Counted from the first letter of the stretch, positions 26,597 through 36,875 are shown. The stretch is DNA of 64,000 nt from an uncultured Rhodospirillales bacterium (GCA_903828515.1 CAIKMD010000003.1:310001-374000), one strand, 5' to 3'. The notes: generated by a model not told the origin, from the letters alone. Made by a program: numbers and translations.

Positions 26597-27352
26597 TCAG
26601 TCCTTCAGCGGGATGCGCACCCGGTCGGATGCGTAGAGGTGGCTGTCGGCGAAGTCGGCGGTATCGAGCACCCGCCCGACGATGATCAACGCGGTGCGCG
26701 TGATGCCCGATACTTTCACTTGCGCCTCGATCGTCGCCAATGTCCCGCGCAGGATTTTCTGATCGGGCCAGCTCGCGCGATAGACCACCGCGACCGGACA
26801 GTCGGCGCCGTAAAACGGTGTGGCCTCGCGCGCGATCCGCTCGATATCGCCGATCGCCAGATGCAGGACCAGCGTCGCTTTGCTTTGCGCGAGCGTGGTC
26901 AGCGCCTCGCTTGCCGGCATCGCGGACGATTGCAACGCCGTGCGGGTGAGGATCACGGTCTGCGCGACCTCGGGCAGGGTGAGTTCGATGCCGAGCGCCG
27001 CCGCCGCCGCCGCGAAGGCCGGCACGCCCGGAATCATGTCATGGGGAATGCCGAGCGCGTCGAGCCGGCGCATCTGTTCGGCCACCGCGCCATAGATCGA
27101 GATGTCGCCGGAATGCAGCCGCGCGACGTCGTGACCCTGCGCGTGGGCGCGGCTCATCTCGGCGACGATTTCGTCGAGGGTAAGCGCCGACGTGTCGACG
27201 ACGCGCGCGCCCTGGGGTGCGGCGTCGATGATCGCACGCGGAACCAGCGACCCGGCATAGAGGCACACCGGACAGGATTCGATCAGGCGCAAGCCCCGCA
27301 CCGTGATGAGATCGGGCGCGCCGGGTCCCGCGCCGATGAAGTGGATCGTCAT
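26597..27352 (-). CDS. cobM: Precorrin-4 C(11)-methyltransferase
   Basis: CobM methylates precorrin-4 at C11 in the aerobic cobalamin route. The 251-residue tetrapyrrole methylase has IHFIGAGPGAPDLITVRG, VCLYAGSLVP, ARLHSGDISIYGAVAEQM and PGVPAFAAAAAALG, typical of CobM/CbiF. Its ATG overlaps the cobE stop (ATGA), so the two are coupled. The other ring methylases (CobI, CobJ, CobL) are absent from this window. Confidence 0.95.
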   Translation of the reverse strand: MTIHFIGAGPGAPDLITVRGLRLIESCPVCLYAGSLVPRAIIDAAPQGARVVDTSALTLDEIVAEMSRAHAQGHDVARLHSGDISIYGAVAEQMRRLDALGIPHDMIPGVPAFAAAAAALGIELTLPEVAQTVILTRTALQSSAMPASEALTTLAQSKATLVLHLAIGDIERIAREATPFYGADCPVAVVYRASWPDQKILRGTLATIEAQVKVSGITRTALIIVGRVLDTADFADSHLYASDRVRIPLKD

Positions 27353-27741
27353 GACGGATTCCCCGCGATGGCGCAGGTCACGCCGTTACCGTTCTGCTTT
27401 GGGACGATCAGCTTTGATTGCGCGCCGGCGGCGGCCAAGGCGGCCCCTTCCGCCACGCCATAGCAGCCGACCGCGCGAAACACGGCATCGGATGGATTGG
27501 CGAGCCGCTTGGTTTCCGCGAGCAACGCGGTGGCGCTGAAAAATCGTAAAGGCAGGTTCAATGCGGTGCCGAGCGCGCGCAGCGCTTCCTCGCCGGTCTT
27601 GGTGTCGAGCGACGCGATCACGTCGATGTCGGCGGCGTTAATCCCGTGATCCGCGAGCGTCGCGGTGACGAGGGCCTGCAACGCCGGGCTCGCCGCATCG
27701 CGTTCGCAACCGATCCCGAGGGCGAGACGCCGTCCGCTCAT
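27349..27741 (-). CDS. cobE: Cobalamin biosynthesis protein CobE (CbiG C-terminal domain)
   Basis: The 130-residue product has the CobE/CbiG-C features LALGIGCERDA near the start, VIASLDTKTGEEAL, VFRAVGCYGVAEGAAL and LIVPKQNGNGVTCAIA at the end. CobE is needed for aerobic cobalamin synthesis in Pseudomonas denitrificans; its exact step is less clear, and CbiG opens the delta-lactone in the anaerobic pathway. It overlaps both the upstream GT39 stop and the downstream cobM start by 4 bases. Confidence 0.92.
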   Translation of the reverse strand: MSGRRLALGIGCERDAASPALQALVTATLADHGINAADIDVIASLDTKTGEEALRALGTALNLPLRFFSATALLAETKRLANPSDAVFRAVGCYGVAEGAALAAAGAQSKLIVPKQNGNGVTCAIAGNPS

Positions 27742-29390
27742 CGCGGCACCGCGTCGTAGAGCGTGAGGGTGAGTTCGCGTCCGTTGGAATAATTGAGGCC
27801 GGCGACCTGGCCGATTTGGCGGGGTTCCCAGCCGAGCGCGGCGAGCGCCTTGCGGAACGATTCATCATCCGGCGTCGCGACGAGAGCCAACGCGCCGCGC
27901 GCGGTGGTGAGGTTGCGCGCCGTGCGGTCGACGCCGCCGATCTTGGTCTTGCTGCCGAGCAGGAAGACGAGGCTCGGCTCGGCATAGCCGGTCGCCGCGA
28001 CCGACGCGTCCTTGGGGACGCCGTAACGCGTCACCAACGCGGCAGCGGCGCGGCTCAGCCACAGCCGGTCGAGATTCGGCGCGATGAACTCGAAACCGAG
28101 CGGAAAGATCAGCAGCGCCAGGATCGCCACGCGGATCGCGAGGCGCGGGCTGGTCTGGCGCCACGCGCTCGCCGCGCAACGCAGGCCGAGATAGAGCACG
28201 ACAATGGCGGCAACGACACCGGCGGCCGAGAGACCGCCGCCGTAGCGCACCGGCGCGACGATGAAGAGCGCGGCGAGGCCCAGCGCGATCGCGCCGCCCA
28301 GCACCGCGCCGACGCGATCGAGCCAGCGCCACGAGGTGAGATTGCCGTCGCTTGCGGCGACGAGCGCGCCGCCGATCAACAATGCTAAGGCGGGGAACAC
28401 CGGCAGGAGATAATTCGGCAGCTTGGTCGGCACGAGTTCCAGCACGATCCAGAATGGAATCGCCCAGGCGATCAGGAACCGCTCGGCCGGCGCGCGCCGG
28501 CGCTGCCAGGCCGAGGCGATAGCGGGACCGAGCAGCAGGATTCCCGGCCAGAACGTGACCGGCAGCAGTGCAAGATAATAAAGCGGTGGCGCGCCATGGC
28601 TTTCCTGCGCGCCGATCAGCTTGCCGAAAAAATCATTGCCGAGGGAATCGGCGAGGAAGGCGCCGTTGGTCGCCGACATGATCGCGACGAGCCAGGGGGC
28701 GACGATCACGATCAGGCCGATCAATCCCCAGACCGGGCGCAGGTTTTTCAGCCACCGCGCATCGCGATCAGCAAGAGCGAGCGTGGCGATGCTGAGGATC
28801 GAGACCAAAGGCGCGACCGGTCCCTTGATGAGAATGCCGATGGAAAGCGCGAGCCAGAAGATCGCCGCGTCGCGCCATGGGGCGATGCGGCCGTCGCGTG
28901 AAGCGACATAGATTCGCCCCAGCGCCAGTTGCGCGGCGGTGATCGCGGCAAGCAGCACCGCATCGGTTTTGGCCAGGTGCGCCTCGGTGACGAGGCCGAG
29001 CGTCGCCGTCAGCACCGCCGCGCCGATAAACGCGGCGCGCCGCCCGACCAGCGCCGCGCCCATGCCGAAGCTCAGCAGACCCGCGCCCAGCGCGCCGAGC
29101 AGCGACGGCAGGCGATAGGGCCAAATGTTGGTGCTCTCGGCATTGCTGAAGAGGGCGACCGAGGCGGCCTGCAGCCAATAGATGCCCGCGGGCTTCTTGT
29201 TGCGCGCCTCGTCGAGAAAGCGAATGGCGATGAAATCGCGCGTCTCGAGCATCTGCCGGGTCGCTTGCGCGAAGCGCGCCTCGTCGCGGTCGGTCACCGG
29301 CAGGCTCGCCATGCCCGGCAGATAAAGCCCAAGCGCCAGCAACACGAGCAGCGCATAAGGCCGCCAGGTCTTGGTCGCGGGCTCGATCAT
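27738..29390 (-). CDS. GT39/ArnT-like membrane glycosyltransferase
   Basis: The product (550 residues from the ATG at 29390) is an integral membrane protein of at least ten helices. It has the GT39 acidic start LPVTDRDEARFAQATRQML, then FLDEARNKKPAGIYWLQ and EAHLAKTDAVLLAA, as in ArnT-like enzymes. Those enzymes transfer sugars from undecaprenyl-phosphate carriers to lipid A or other envelope acceptors. A start 7 codons upstream is possible. Its stop overlaps the cobE start as ATGA, so an envelope-modifying enzyme is translationally coupled to two cobalamin genes. No carrier-sugar synthesis genes are nearby. Confidence 0.85.
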   Translation of the reverse strand: MIEPATKTWRPYALLVLLALGLYLPGMASLPVTDRDEARFAQATRQMLETRDFIAIRFLDEARNKKPAGIYWLQAASVALFSNAESTNIWPYRLPSLLGALGAGLLSFGMGAALVGRRAAFIGAAVLTATLGLVTEAHLAKTDAVLLAAITAAQLALGRIYVASRDGRIAPWRDAAIFWLALSIGILIKGPVAPLVSILSIATLALADRDARWLKNLRPVWGLIGLIVIVAPWLVAIMSATNGAFLADSLGNDFFGKLIGAQESHGAPPLYYLALLPVTFWPGILLLGPAIASAWQRRRAPAERFLIAWAIPFWIVLELVPTKLPNYLLPVFPALALLIGGALVAASDGNLTSWRWLDRVGAVLGGAIALGLAALFIVAPVRYGGGLSAAGVVAAIVVLYLGLRCAASAWRQTSPRLAIRVAILALLIFPLGFEFIAPNLDRLWLSRAAAALVTRYGVPKDASVAATGYAEPSLVFLLGSKTKIGGVDRTARNLTTARGALALVATPDDESFRKALAALGWEPRQIGQVAGLNYSNGRELTLTLYDAVPR

Positions 29391-29488
29391 GCGATGAGGC
29401 TGAAGACGCAAAGGCTCGGCACGACGATCATCTCAACTCAGAGGGGAAAGACAGGGGGACGCCGGTCCCGCGCTCTAGCACAGGCGGT

Positions 29489-29510
29489 GTCCCCTCGCCA
29501 GCGCGGGGAC
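29489..29510. repeat. Short hairpin between divergent GT39 and cbiB genes
   Basis: GTCCCC (29489-29494) and GGGGAC (29505-29510) form a 6-base-pair stem around a 10-base loop in a GC-rich leader. It may be the remnant of an intergenic repeat. No regulatory role can be assigned, and no cobalamin riboswitch motif is present here. Confidence 0.4.
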
Positions 29511-29561
29511 CCACGCTTTCCGCTTGTATTCTCCGTGGCTTACGGCCGATCTTGGCGCCCC

Positions 29562-30548
29562 ATGCTGCTCTTTCCCTCCACCGATCCTTTCGTGGTCCTC
29601 GCGCTGGCGCTGCTGCTCGATCTCGCCTTCGGCGACATGGCGCCGGTGTTCCGCTTGCTGCCGCATCCGGTGGTGATCGCCGGCGGCGCGATCGGCTTTT
29701 TCGACAAACGCCTCAACCGCGCCACGCGCAGCGATCGGACCCGGCTGGTGCGCGGCGCCATCGCGATGGCGATCCTCGTTGCGTGTGCGGCTCTGCTCGG
29801 CTGGGCGGTGCGGCGCTATCTCGATGTCGTTCATTACGGCTGGGTGGTCGAAGGCTTCGTCGTCGCGGTGCTGCTGGCGCAACGCAGCCTCTTCGACCAC
29901 GTCGCCGATGTCGCGCGCGCGTTGCAATCGGGCGGGCTCGCCGAGGGACGCAAGGCGGTGGCGAAAATCGTCGGCCGCGACCCCGACAGTCTCGACGAAT
30001 ACGGCGTCGCGCGCGCCGCGATCGAATCCCTGTTCGAGAATTTCAGCGATGGCGTGGTGGCGCCGGCTTTCTGGTACCTGCTGCTCGGCCTGCCCGGACT
30101 CTTCGTCTATAAGACCGCGAGCACCGCCGACAGCATGATCGGCCACCGCACGCCGAAATACCTCTATTACGGCTGGGCCGCGGCACGGTTCGACGATGTG
30201 CTCAACTGGATTCCGGCGCGGCTGACCGGCGCGTTGATCGGTGTCGCCGCGCTGTTCCTGCCCGAGACGCGGTCCGGCGTCGCGTTGCGCACCATGCTGC
30301 GCGATGCGGGCAAACATCGCTCACCCAATGCCGGCTGGCCCGAGGCGGCAGCGGCGGGCGCTTTGGGTTTGGCGTTGAGCGGCCCGCGCCGTTACGGCGC
30401 CGCGATCATGAACGAACCCTGGCTCGGCGACGGCCGCGCCCGCGCGACGGTCGCCGATATCGGCGCGGCGCTGACACTCTATCTCGCCTCGGGCGCGGTG
30501 ATGGGGTTGCTCGTTATCGCAGGAGCGGTGGCGCGGTTTTACGGGTGA
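29562..30548 (+). CDS. cbiB: Adenosylcobinamide-phosphate synthase
   Basis: CbiB (CobD in Pseudomonas nomenclature) attaches aminopropanol (or its phosphate) to adenosylcobyric acid at the membrane. The 328-residue product has LLLDLAFGDMAPVFRLLPHPVV, VGRDPDSLDEYGVARAAIESLFENFSDGVVAPAFWY, TADSMIGHRTPKYLYYGWAAARFDD and SPNAGWPEAAAAGAL. All are family blocks, with about five membrane segments. The ATG at 29562 fits the family start. It is the only cob gene on this strand between the two minus-strand groups. Confidence 0.95.
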   Translation: MLLFPSTDPFVVLALALLLDLAFGDMAPVFRLLPHPVVIAGGAIGFFDKRLNRATRSDRTRLVRGAIAMAILVACAALLGWAVRRYLDVVHYGWVVEGFVVAVLLAQRSLFDHVADVARALQSGGLAEGRKAVAKIVGRDPDSLDEYGVARAAIESLFENFSDGVVAPAFWYLLLGLPGLFVYKTASTADSMIGHRTPKYLYYGWAAARFDDVLNWIPARLTGALIGVAALFLPETRSGVALRTMLRDAGKHRSPNAGWPEAAAAGALGLALSGPRRYGAAIMNEPWLGDGRARATVADIGAALTLYLASGAVMGLLVIAGAVARFYG

Positions 30549-30599
30549 GTTCGCGGTCCGATTCCATTGAGGGTGGCGTCTGCGAAATTCACATCCGAG

Positions 30600-30968
30600 T
30601 CACGCCGTGGGCAATGCATCGATGAACGTGTAAAGCGTGGCGATGCGCCCGTCGCGCACGGTGACGACGTCCAACCCCGTAACTTTTGGCGGCTCACCTG
30701 CTGGGCCGTGGCCCCAGGCCAGCCGCCCGACATCAAAAAACGTTTGAGGCGAACCCAAGGCGGTGAATACAAAGCCGGTGAATTTTCTTTGCAATTCTCC
30801 AACGGCTTCATTGAGCGCGTCCCGACCGACATGCCGGCCATGCGGTTCAGCAAAAACGCCATCGTCCGTCCAGATAGCGGCAATGGCCATACGACGTTTC
30901 GATGCGTCCGTTTCGCCAAAGATCTCGACTAAATTCCGCGAAAGTAGCGTCTCTACGCTATCGGTCAT
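30600..30968 (-). CDS. NTF2-like (SnoaL-type) small protein
   Basis: The 122-residue product reads as an NTF2-like cone fold: an N-terminal helix (VETLLSRNLVEIF), IAAIWTDDGVFAEPHG, GRDALNEAVGELQRKF and a C-terminal VTVRDGRIATLYTFIDAL. Such proteins may be small enzymes or ligand carriers; nothing here specifies a reaction. It follows cobQ by 72 bases on the same strand. The surrounding DNA, 30.97-31.04 kb in particular, is visibly more AT-rich than the rest of the window, hinting at a different origin. Confidence 0.75.
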   Translation of the reverse strand: MTDSVETLLSRNLVEIFGETDASKRRMAIAAIWTDDGVFAEPHGRHVGRDALNEAVGELQRKFTGFVFTALGSPQTFFDVGRLAWGHGPAGEPPKVTGLDVVTVRDGRIATLYTFIDALPTA

Positions 30969-31040
30969 GATGTTCTCCCCGAAATTCTACACATCGTATT
31001 CAACCGCGCGTTCGACCGCGACAATATTCAATTTAATCGC

Positions 31041-32510
31041 CTAGCGCGCCTGCGCGTGCTTCAACAGCGCGTCGAGGTCGATATGGATTTCGACGTGGCG
31101 CGCGAGCGTGTCGAGGGCTTTCTCGATCCGTGTGTCGTTGTCGAGCGTGAGGTCAGGAGCCGCGCCGAGGCGCGTGATGAACGCGCGACGGAATTCGTCG
31201 TTGGCGAAAAGTCCATGAAGGTGACAGCCGATGACGCGTCCCGTGGCTGAGCGCGCGCCGTCGTCGTGGCCGTCGAGCTGCAGCATCGGGCGCGACGTGT
31301 CGGGGCCGGTGGTGCGGCCGAGATGCATTTCGTAGCCGGCGACTTTCGCGCCGCTCGCGATTTCGAGGCCGTTGACGTTGCTGAGAATCTTCTCCGGCGC
31401 CATTTCGGTTGCGACGTCGAGGAGGCCGAGGCCCGGCGCGCTGTCGGGCTCGCCTTCGAGGCCGTGTGGATCGGCGATCGTCTTGCCGAGCATCTGATAC
31501 CCGGCGCAGATGCCGAGAACATGGCCGCCGTGGCGGACATGCGCCTGGATGTCGATGTCCCAGCCTTCGCGGCGCAGGGCGGCGAGATCGGACAATGTTG
31601 CTTTCGAGCCCGGCAACAGGATGAGATCGCAACGCGGCAATGGTCTTCCCGGCTCGACCAGTTCGATGGTCACGGATGGTTCGGCGCGCAATGGATCGAG
31701 ATCGTCGAAATTGGCGATGCGCGGCAAGACCGGGACGACGATCCTGATCGTGCCGTCGCGCGCGGGGGCCGGCGTCTGGCGCAAGCCCATGCTGTCCTCG
31801 GCGGGCAGTTCACGCGTTGCGTCGAGCCACGGCACGACGCCGAAACAGCGCATGCCGGTGTACCCGCGCATGATGTCGAGCGCGTCGGCGAAGAGGCCGA
31901 GATCGCCGCGGAACTTGTTGACGATATAGCCTTTGACCAACGCGCGTTCTTCGGGTGCGAGCAATTCGTGTGTCCCGACAAGCTGCGCGATGACGCCGCC
32001 GCGATCGATATCGCCGACGAGAGCCACGGGCACCTGCGCGGCCAGCGCGAACCCCATATTGGCGATGTCGAAAGCGCGCAAATTGACTTCGGCGGCCGAC
32101 CCTGCGCCTTCGACGAGGACGATGTCGGCCTGTTCCTCGAGCCGAGCGAAACTCGCCACCACCTTCGGCAAGAGGCCGATCTTCATCATCTGATAATCCG
32201 AGGCCGAGACGACACCGGCGACGCGACCTTCGACGATCACCTGCGACACGCGGTTTCCCTGCGGCTTCAGCAGCACGGGGTTCATGTCGATGCTCGGCGC
32301 CACACCAGCCGCGCGCGCCTGCAAGGCCTGGGCGCGGCCGATCTCGCCGCCGTCGGCCGTTACCGCCGCGTTGTTCGACATGTTCTGCGGCTTGAACGGC
32401 CGGACCTTGAGGCCACGCCGTGTGAAGGCGCGCGCCAACCCGGCGACGAGGACGGATTTGCCGACGTCCGAGCCGGTGCCTTGCAGCATGATCGCGGGCG
32501 TCTTCGCCAT
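31041..32510 (-). CDS. cobQ: Cobyric acid synthase
   Basis: CobQ amidates the b, d, e and g carboxylates of adenosylcobyrinate a,c-diamide. The 489-residue product has the N-terminal [20 protein letters not shown]-loop, [11 protein letters not shown] and MNPVLLKPQ. The C-terminal amidotransferase has [24 protein letters not shown] with the catalytic Cys, and [10 protein letters not shown] with GCHLHGLF. It starts 4 bases after the cobO stop, in the operon behind the cobalamin riboswitch. Confidence 0.96.
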   Translation of the reverse strand: MAKTPAIMLQGTGSDVGKSVLVAGLARAFTRRGLKVRPFKPQNMSNNAAVTADGGEIGRAQALQARAAGVAPSIDMNPVLLKPQGNRVSQVIVEGRVAGVVSASDYQMMKIGLLPKVVASFARLEEQADIVLVEGAGSAAEVNLRAFDIANMGFALAAQVPVALVGDIDRGGVIAQLVGTHELLAPEERALVKGYIVNKFRGDLGLFADALDIMRGYTGMRCFGVVPWLDATRELPAEDSMGLRQTPAPARDGTIRIVVPVLPRIANFDDLDPLRAEPSVTIELVEPGRPLPRCDLILLPGSKATLSDLAALRREGWDIDIQAHVRHGGHVLGICAGYQMLGKTIADPHGLEGEPDSAPGLGLLDVATEMAPEKILSNVNGLEIASGAKVAGYEMHLGRTTGPDTSRPMLQLDGHDDGARSATGRVIGCHLHGLFANDEFRRAFITRLGAAPDLTLDNDTRIEKALDTLARHVEIHIDLDALLKHAQAR

Positions 32511-32514
32511 GGAT

Positions 32515-33138
32515 TTAGAACTCGATGCCTTTTTGTGCCTTCACGCCCGAGCGGAACGGGTGCTTCACCATCGTCATCTCGGTGACCAGGTCGGCGATCT
32601 CGATCAATTCGGGTTTGGCGTTGCGTCCGGTGACGATCACGTGGAGGTCGCGCGGCTTGGCTTTCAGGGTTTCGATCACCTCGTCCAAAGGCAGGTAATC
32701 GTAACGCAGCACGATGTTGAGTTCGTCGAGCAGGACGAGCTTGTAGGACGGATCGGTGATCATCGCTTTGCCCATCTCCCAGGCGGCGCGCGCGGCCGCG
32801 ATATCGCGCGCGCGATCCTGCGTGTCCCAGGTGAAGCCTTCACCCATCGCGCGGCAGGTGACGAGTTCGGGGTAAGCGTCGAGCACGGTGCGCTCGCCGG
32901 TCTCCCACACGCCTTTGACGAATTGCACAACGCCGACGCGCATCCCGTGGCCGACGCAGCGCAGCACCATGCCGAACGCCGCGGTCGATTTGCCCTTGCC
33001 GGTGCCGGTGTGAACCATGACGAGGCCGCGTTCCTCGGTCTTGGTCGCGAGAACGCGATTGCGGACTTCGCGGCGCTTGGCCATTTTCTCGGCATGGCGG
33101 CGGTTGAGTTCTTCTTCGGTTTCTTGCGGCTCGGTCAT
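32515..33138 (-). CDS. cobO: Cob(I)yrinic acid a,c-diamide adenosyltransferase
   Basis: CobO (BtuR/CobA type) transfers the 5'-deoxyadenosyl group of ATP to cobalt(I). The 207-residue product has the P-loop GTGKGKST at 45-52, [24 protein letters not shown] and [16 protein letters not shown]. The ATG at 33138 overlaps the cobN stop (ATGA); the frame is open further upstream but inside cobN. It makes the adenosyl form used by CobQ. Confidence 0.96.
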   Translation of the reverse strand: MTEPQETEEELNRRHAEKMAKRREVRNRVLATKTEERGLVMVHTGTGKGKSTAAFGMVLRCVGHGMRVGVVQFVKGVWETGERTVLDAYPELVTCRAMGEGFTWDTQDRARDIAAARAAWEMGKAMITDPSYKLVLLDELNIVLRYDYLPLDEVIETLKAKPRDLHVIVTGRNAKPELIEIADLVTEMTMVKHPFRSGVKAQKGIEF

Positions 33139-36100
33139 GAGTCGATCTCCAGATGAAGGCGCACGGCGTTGCGCTTGGGGTGCCATAGGCCGCGCCTTAT
33201 GGCCTCGGCGAAACGCTGCTCGATCTCCTTGAGCGCGTCGGGATTATGGAGGCTGAGAAACTCGTGCACGACCGCATCGCCGAGATAGGCGTCGTACAGC
33301 GCGTCGAAATGATGATCCTTCACCGCATGCGCCGTCGCCGCGAAGGCGAAGAGGTAATCGACCGTCGCCGCGATCTCGAACGCGCCCTTGTAGCCATGGC
33401 GCATCACGCCCTTGAGCCATTTCGGATTGGCGGCGCGCGCATGGACGACGCGGCCGATCTCGTCCTCGAGGGTTCGGATGCGCGGCGTGTCGGGCCGCGA
33501 ATGATCGCCGTGATAGAGCGCGGGCGCCGTGCCGCTGATGTGGCGCACCGCGGCGGCAAGGCCGCCTTCGAACTGATAGTAATCGTCGCTGTCGAGGACA
33601 TCGTGTTCGCGATTGTCCTGGTTCTGCACCACCGCTTCGACGGTCTTCAATCGCGCGCGGAACAGGCCCTGCGCCTCGTCGCCCTGCGCGCCCGCGCCAT
33701 AGGCAAAGCCGCCCCAGTTGAGATAGGCCTCGGCGAGATCGCCGTCGCTGTCCCAGCCGCCTTCGTCGATCAGGGTCTGCAGTCCCGTGCCGTAAGCGCC
33801 GGGCCGCGAACCGAAGATGCGGAACCCCGCACGGCGCGCCGCATCGTCGGGTGACAGTCCTTGTGCTTCGAGCGCCGCGCGATCCGTCTTCACCCGCGCC
33901 GCGAGCGGATTGATTGCCGCGTTCTCGTCGAGCGTAGCGACGGCGCGCGCGGCGCTGTCGAAAAGATCGATCAGGCCGGGGAATGCATCGCGGAAAAACC
34001 CCGAGACGCGCAACGTCACATCGACGCGCGGCCGGTCAAGGATCGAACTCGGAAGAATTTCGAATCCGGTCACGCGCCCGGTGCGGTCTTCCCACACCGG
34101 CCGCACCCCCATCAGCGCGAGGCCTTGCGCGATATCGTCGCCGCCGGTGCGCATGTTGGACGTGCCCCAGGCCGAGAGGGCAAGGCTCTTCGGATAGACG
34201 CCGTGATCCTGCGCGTAACGCTGAATCAGCAGACCCGCCGATTTCCACCCGAGTTGCCACGCGGCCGGCGTCGGCATCGCGCGGCTGTCGAGCGAGAAGA
34301 AATTGCGCCCGGTCGGCAAAACCTCGGGTCGGCCGCGCGACGGTGCGCCCGATGGGCCCGGCCGCACGAACCGCCCGTCGAGACCCGCGAGCAACCCGTC
34401 GATCTCGGCCTTGCCGCAGGCGGCGATGGTCGGTTTGAGGTCGGTCGCGACCCAGTCGAGTACGGCGAGGCTGCGCGTCCATGACGGATCGGCTTTGTGC
34501 GTGCCCGCGACGAGGTCGCGCGCCAGGAGTTCCAATCGCTCGACCGTGTCGCCGGTGTTGCGCCATGCCTCGCCGCCCGCAAGCACGGACGGTTTGGGTC
34601 CGCGCCACGCCTCGCCCAATTCGGCGGCGAGCGGATCAAAGCCGAGTTCGAGATCGTCCGCGAGCGCGCGGATCAGCGAGGCCTGATGCGGTTTCGGTCC
34701 GCGCGACAGGCGCACCAGGGCCACCAGTAATTCGGCACTGTCGGGCGACTGGCCGAAGACATGCAGCCCGTCGCGGATCTGCATCTCCTTCAACTCGCAG
34801 AGGTAGGAGTCGAGAGTCTGCAGCGCCTTCGCATCGCTCTCGCTTGGCGCGATGCCGCAATCGCGGTCGATGCCGGAATCGCGCACCAGTTCCAATATCT
34901 GCGCGCCCAATAATTTCACGCGGCGGGGATCGCCCTGCGCCGCTGCGTAATACTCGTCGACCAGCCGCTCGAGTTCACCGAGTCGTCCATAGCTTTCGGC
35001 GCGTGCCAGCGGCGGGGTCAGGTGATCGACGATCACCGCCTGGGCGCGGCGCTTGGCTTGTGTCCCTTCACCCGGATCGTTGACGATGAAGGGATAAAGA
35101 TGCGGGATCGGCCCCAGCGCGATCTCGGGAAAACACGACGACGACAAGGCCAAGGCCTTGCCCGGCAGCCATTCGAGATTGCCGTGCTTGCCGAGATGAA
35201 TGATGGCTTGCGCGCGCACGCTGTCGGCGAGCCAGGCATGAAAGGCGAGATAGCCGTGCGGCGGCGGCAGGTCGGGAGCGTGATAGCTGGTCTTCGGATC
35301 GAGGTCATAACCGCGCGACGGCTGCACGCCGATCACCACGTTGCCGCACCGGATGGCGGGGATCGCGAAGGCGCCGCAATCGAGGCGGCTTTCGCGGAAG
35401 AGCTTGTCCGTCTCGATCGCGCCCCAGCGCGCGTCGATTTGTTCCTGCGCTCCGCGCGGCACGCTCGACAGAAACATTTCGTAGTCGCTACGCGCGAAAG
35501 TCTCGTCGGCTTCGCGCGTCGGTTTGGCGTTGGTCGGACCGTCGAGCAGGCGGTGGATCAGCGCGTCGCCATCGGCCGGAATATTCTCGACGCGATAGCC
35601 CTGCGCTTTCAGCGCGTGCAGCACCGCGATCGCCGAAGCCGGCGTATCGAGACCCACGCCATTGCCGATGCGCCCGTCGCGATGCGGATAATTCGCCAGC
35701 ACCAGCGCAATGCGCCGCTCGGCCTTCGGTGTCCGGCGTAGAGTCGTCCAGTTACGCGTGAGGTCAGCAACGAACTCGATCCGGTCCGGCACCGGGCGAT
35801 AGAGCGTCAGATCGGCTTGCGTTCGTTCATCGTGTGTCGCCGCCTTGAACGACACGGCGCGGGTGACGATGCGCCCGTCGAGTTCGGGCAATGCCACGTT
35901 CATCGCGATGTCGCGCGCATCGAGCCCGCGCGCACCGGCGCGCCAGGCTTCCTCGCTGCCACCCGAAAAGATCACCTGCAGCACCGGGCAATCGAATGGC
36001 GCAAAAGGTCCGTCGGCGTCGGCCTCACCGGTCGAAACGGCAAAGGCGGTGGCGTTGAGGACGATGTCGGGCGTCGCCGCGCCCAGATTGGCGGCGAGGA

Positions 36101-36854
36101 TCGACGCGGCCTGCGCGTCTTTCAGCGATGCGACGTAAAGCGGCAACGGATTGATTCCGCGCGCCTGCAACGCCGCGATCAATGCATCGACCGGTGCGGT
36201 GTTCGCCGCGAGCACGAGCGCGCGGTAGAACACGAGCGCGGCGACCGGCGCGCCGTCCTGCCAATGTGTTTTGATCTGCTCGAGATCGGGCATCGTCGCG
36301 CCCGGCCAATAAAGCCCCGCGCGCAGCACCGGCGCGGGCTCGCGCCATTCGCCGTCGCGACCGGTGAGCGACGCGGCGCAGCGCAAAAACTGCTCCGCAT
36401 TGGCGGCGCCGCCTTCGGCGAGATAGCGCCAGAGCCGATGCAGCATCGCTGCTTCGACGGTCGAGGCGCGGGCCAGTTCGGCGTCGGGCTGATCGTCGCC
36501 GGGTAGCAGCGCCAAAGCGATGCCGCGTTCGCGCGCCAGCGCCGAGAGTTGTTCGACGCCATAATTCCAATAGCCGCGCCCGCCGAGAATGCGCGCGACG
36601 ATCAGCTTGGCGTGCGACGCGACGCTGTCGAGATAGAGATCGACCGAATAATGATGATTGAGCTTCAGGAGGCTGGCGAGGCGCAGGCTCGGCCAATCGG
36701 ACGATCCGGCCGTGAGCATCTTCTGCGCGGCGGCGAGGCAGGAGAGATCGCTGTCCGCCGCCGAGAACACGACGATGTCGCCGCGCGTCTGGCCGAGATC
36801 GACCGCCGCGCTGCCGTCGCTGACCGCGCCGGGGACGGTGGCTAAGAGGTGCAT
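33135..36854 (-). CDS. cobN: Cobaltochelatase subunit CobN
   Basis: CobN is the large subunit of the aerobic, ATP-dependent cobaltochelatase that inserts Co2+ into hydrogenobyrinate a,c-diamide, together with CobS and CobT of the chelatase. The 1239-residue length and blocks such as IHLGKHGNLEWLPGKALALSSSCFPE, RRIALVLANYPHRDGRIGNGVGLDTP, SAWGTSNMRTGGDDIAQGLALMGVRP and LNWGGFAYG are typical of the CobN/BchH/ChlH family. The chelatase CobST partners are not in this window. It follows cobW by 21 bases and overlaps cobO. Confidence 0.96.
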   Translation of the reverse strand: MHLLATVPGAVSDGSAAVDLGQTRGDIVVFSAADSDLSCLAAAQKMLTAGSSDWPSLRLASLLKLNHHYSVDLYLDSVASHAKLIVARILGGRGYWNYGVEQLSALARERGIALALLPGDDQPDAELARASTVEAAMLHRLWRYLAEGGAANAEQFLRCAASLTGRDGEWREPAPVLRAGLYWPGATMPDLEQIKTHWQDGAPVAALVFYRALVLAANTAPVDALIAALQARGINPLPLYVASLKDAQAASILAANLGAATPDIVLNATAFAVSTGEADADGPFAPFDCPVLQVIFSGGSEEAWRAGARGLDARDIAMNVALPELDGRIVTRAVSFKAATHDERTQADLTLYRPVPDRIEFVADLTRNWTTLRRTPKAERRIALVLANYPHRDGRIGNGVGLDTPASAIAVLHALKAQGYRVENIPADGDALIHRLLDGPTNAKPTREADETFARSDYEMFLSSVPRGAQEQIDARWGAIETDKLFRESRLDCGAFAIPAIRCGNVVIGVQPSRGYDLDPKTSYHAPDLPPPHGYLAFHAWLADSVRAQAIIHLGKHGNLEWLPGKALALSSSCFPEIALGPIPHLYPFIVNDPGEGTQAKRRAQAVIVDHLTPPLARAESYGRLGELERLVDEYYAAAQGDPRRVKLLGAQILELVRDSGIDRDCGIAPSESDAKALQTLDSYLCELKEMQIRDGLHVFGQSPDSAELLVALVRLSRGPKPHQASLIRALADDLELGFDPLAAELGEAWRGPKPSVLAGGEAWRNTGDTVERLELLARDLVAGTHKADPSWTRSLAVLDWVATDLKPTIAACGKAEIDGLLAGLDGRFVRPGPSGAPSRGRPEVLPTGRNFFSLDSRAMPTPAAWQLGWKSAGLLIQRYAQDHGVYPKSLALSAWGTSNMRTGGDDIAQGLALMGVRPVWEDRTGRVTGFEILPSSILDRPRVDVTLRVSGFFRDAFPGLIDLFDSAARAVATLDENAAINPLAARVKTDRAALEAQGLSPDDAARRAGFRIFGSRPGAYGTGLQTLIDEGGWDSDGDLAEAYLNWGGFAYGAGAQGDEAQGLFRARLKTVEAVVQNQDNREHDVLDSDDYYQFEGGLAAAVRHISGTAPALYHGDHSRPDTPRIRTLEDEIGRVVHARAANPKWLKGVMRHGYKGAFEIAATVDYLFAFAATAHAVKDHHFDALYDAYLGDAVVHEFLSLHNPDALKEIEQRFAEAIRRGLWHPKRNAVRLHLEIDS

Positions 36855-36875
36855 CGTTGCTTCATGCGCGGCTCA

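Noticed and set aside
30969-31040. An AT-richer patch as a mobile-element boundary
   Set aside because: No inverted terminal repeats, target duplication or transposase sequence accompany it; it is only mentioned as a compositional oddity.
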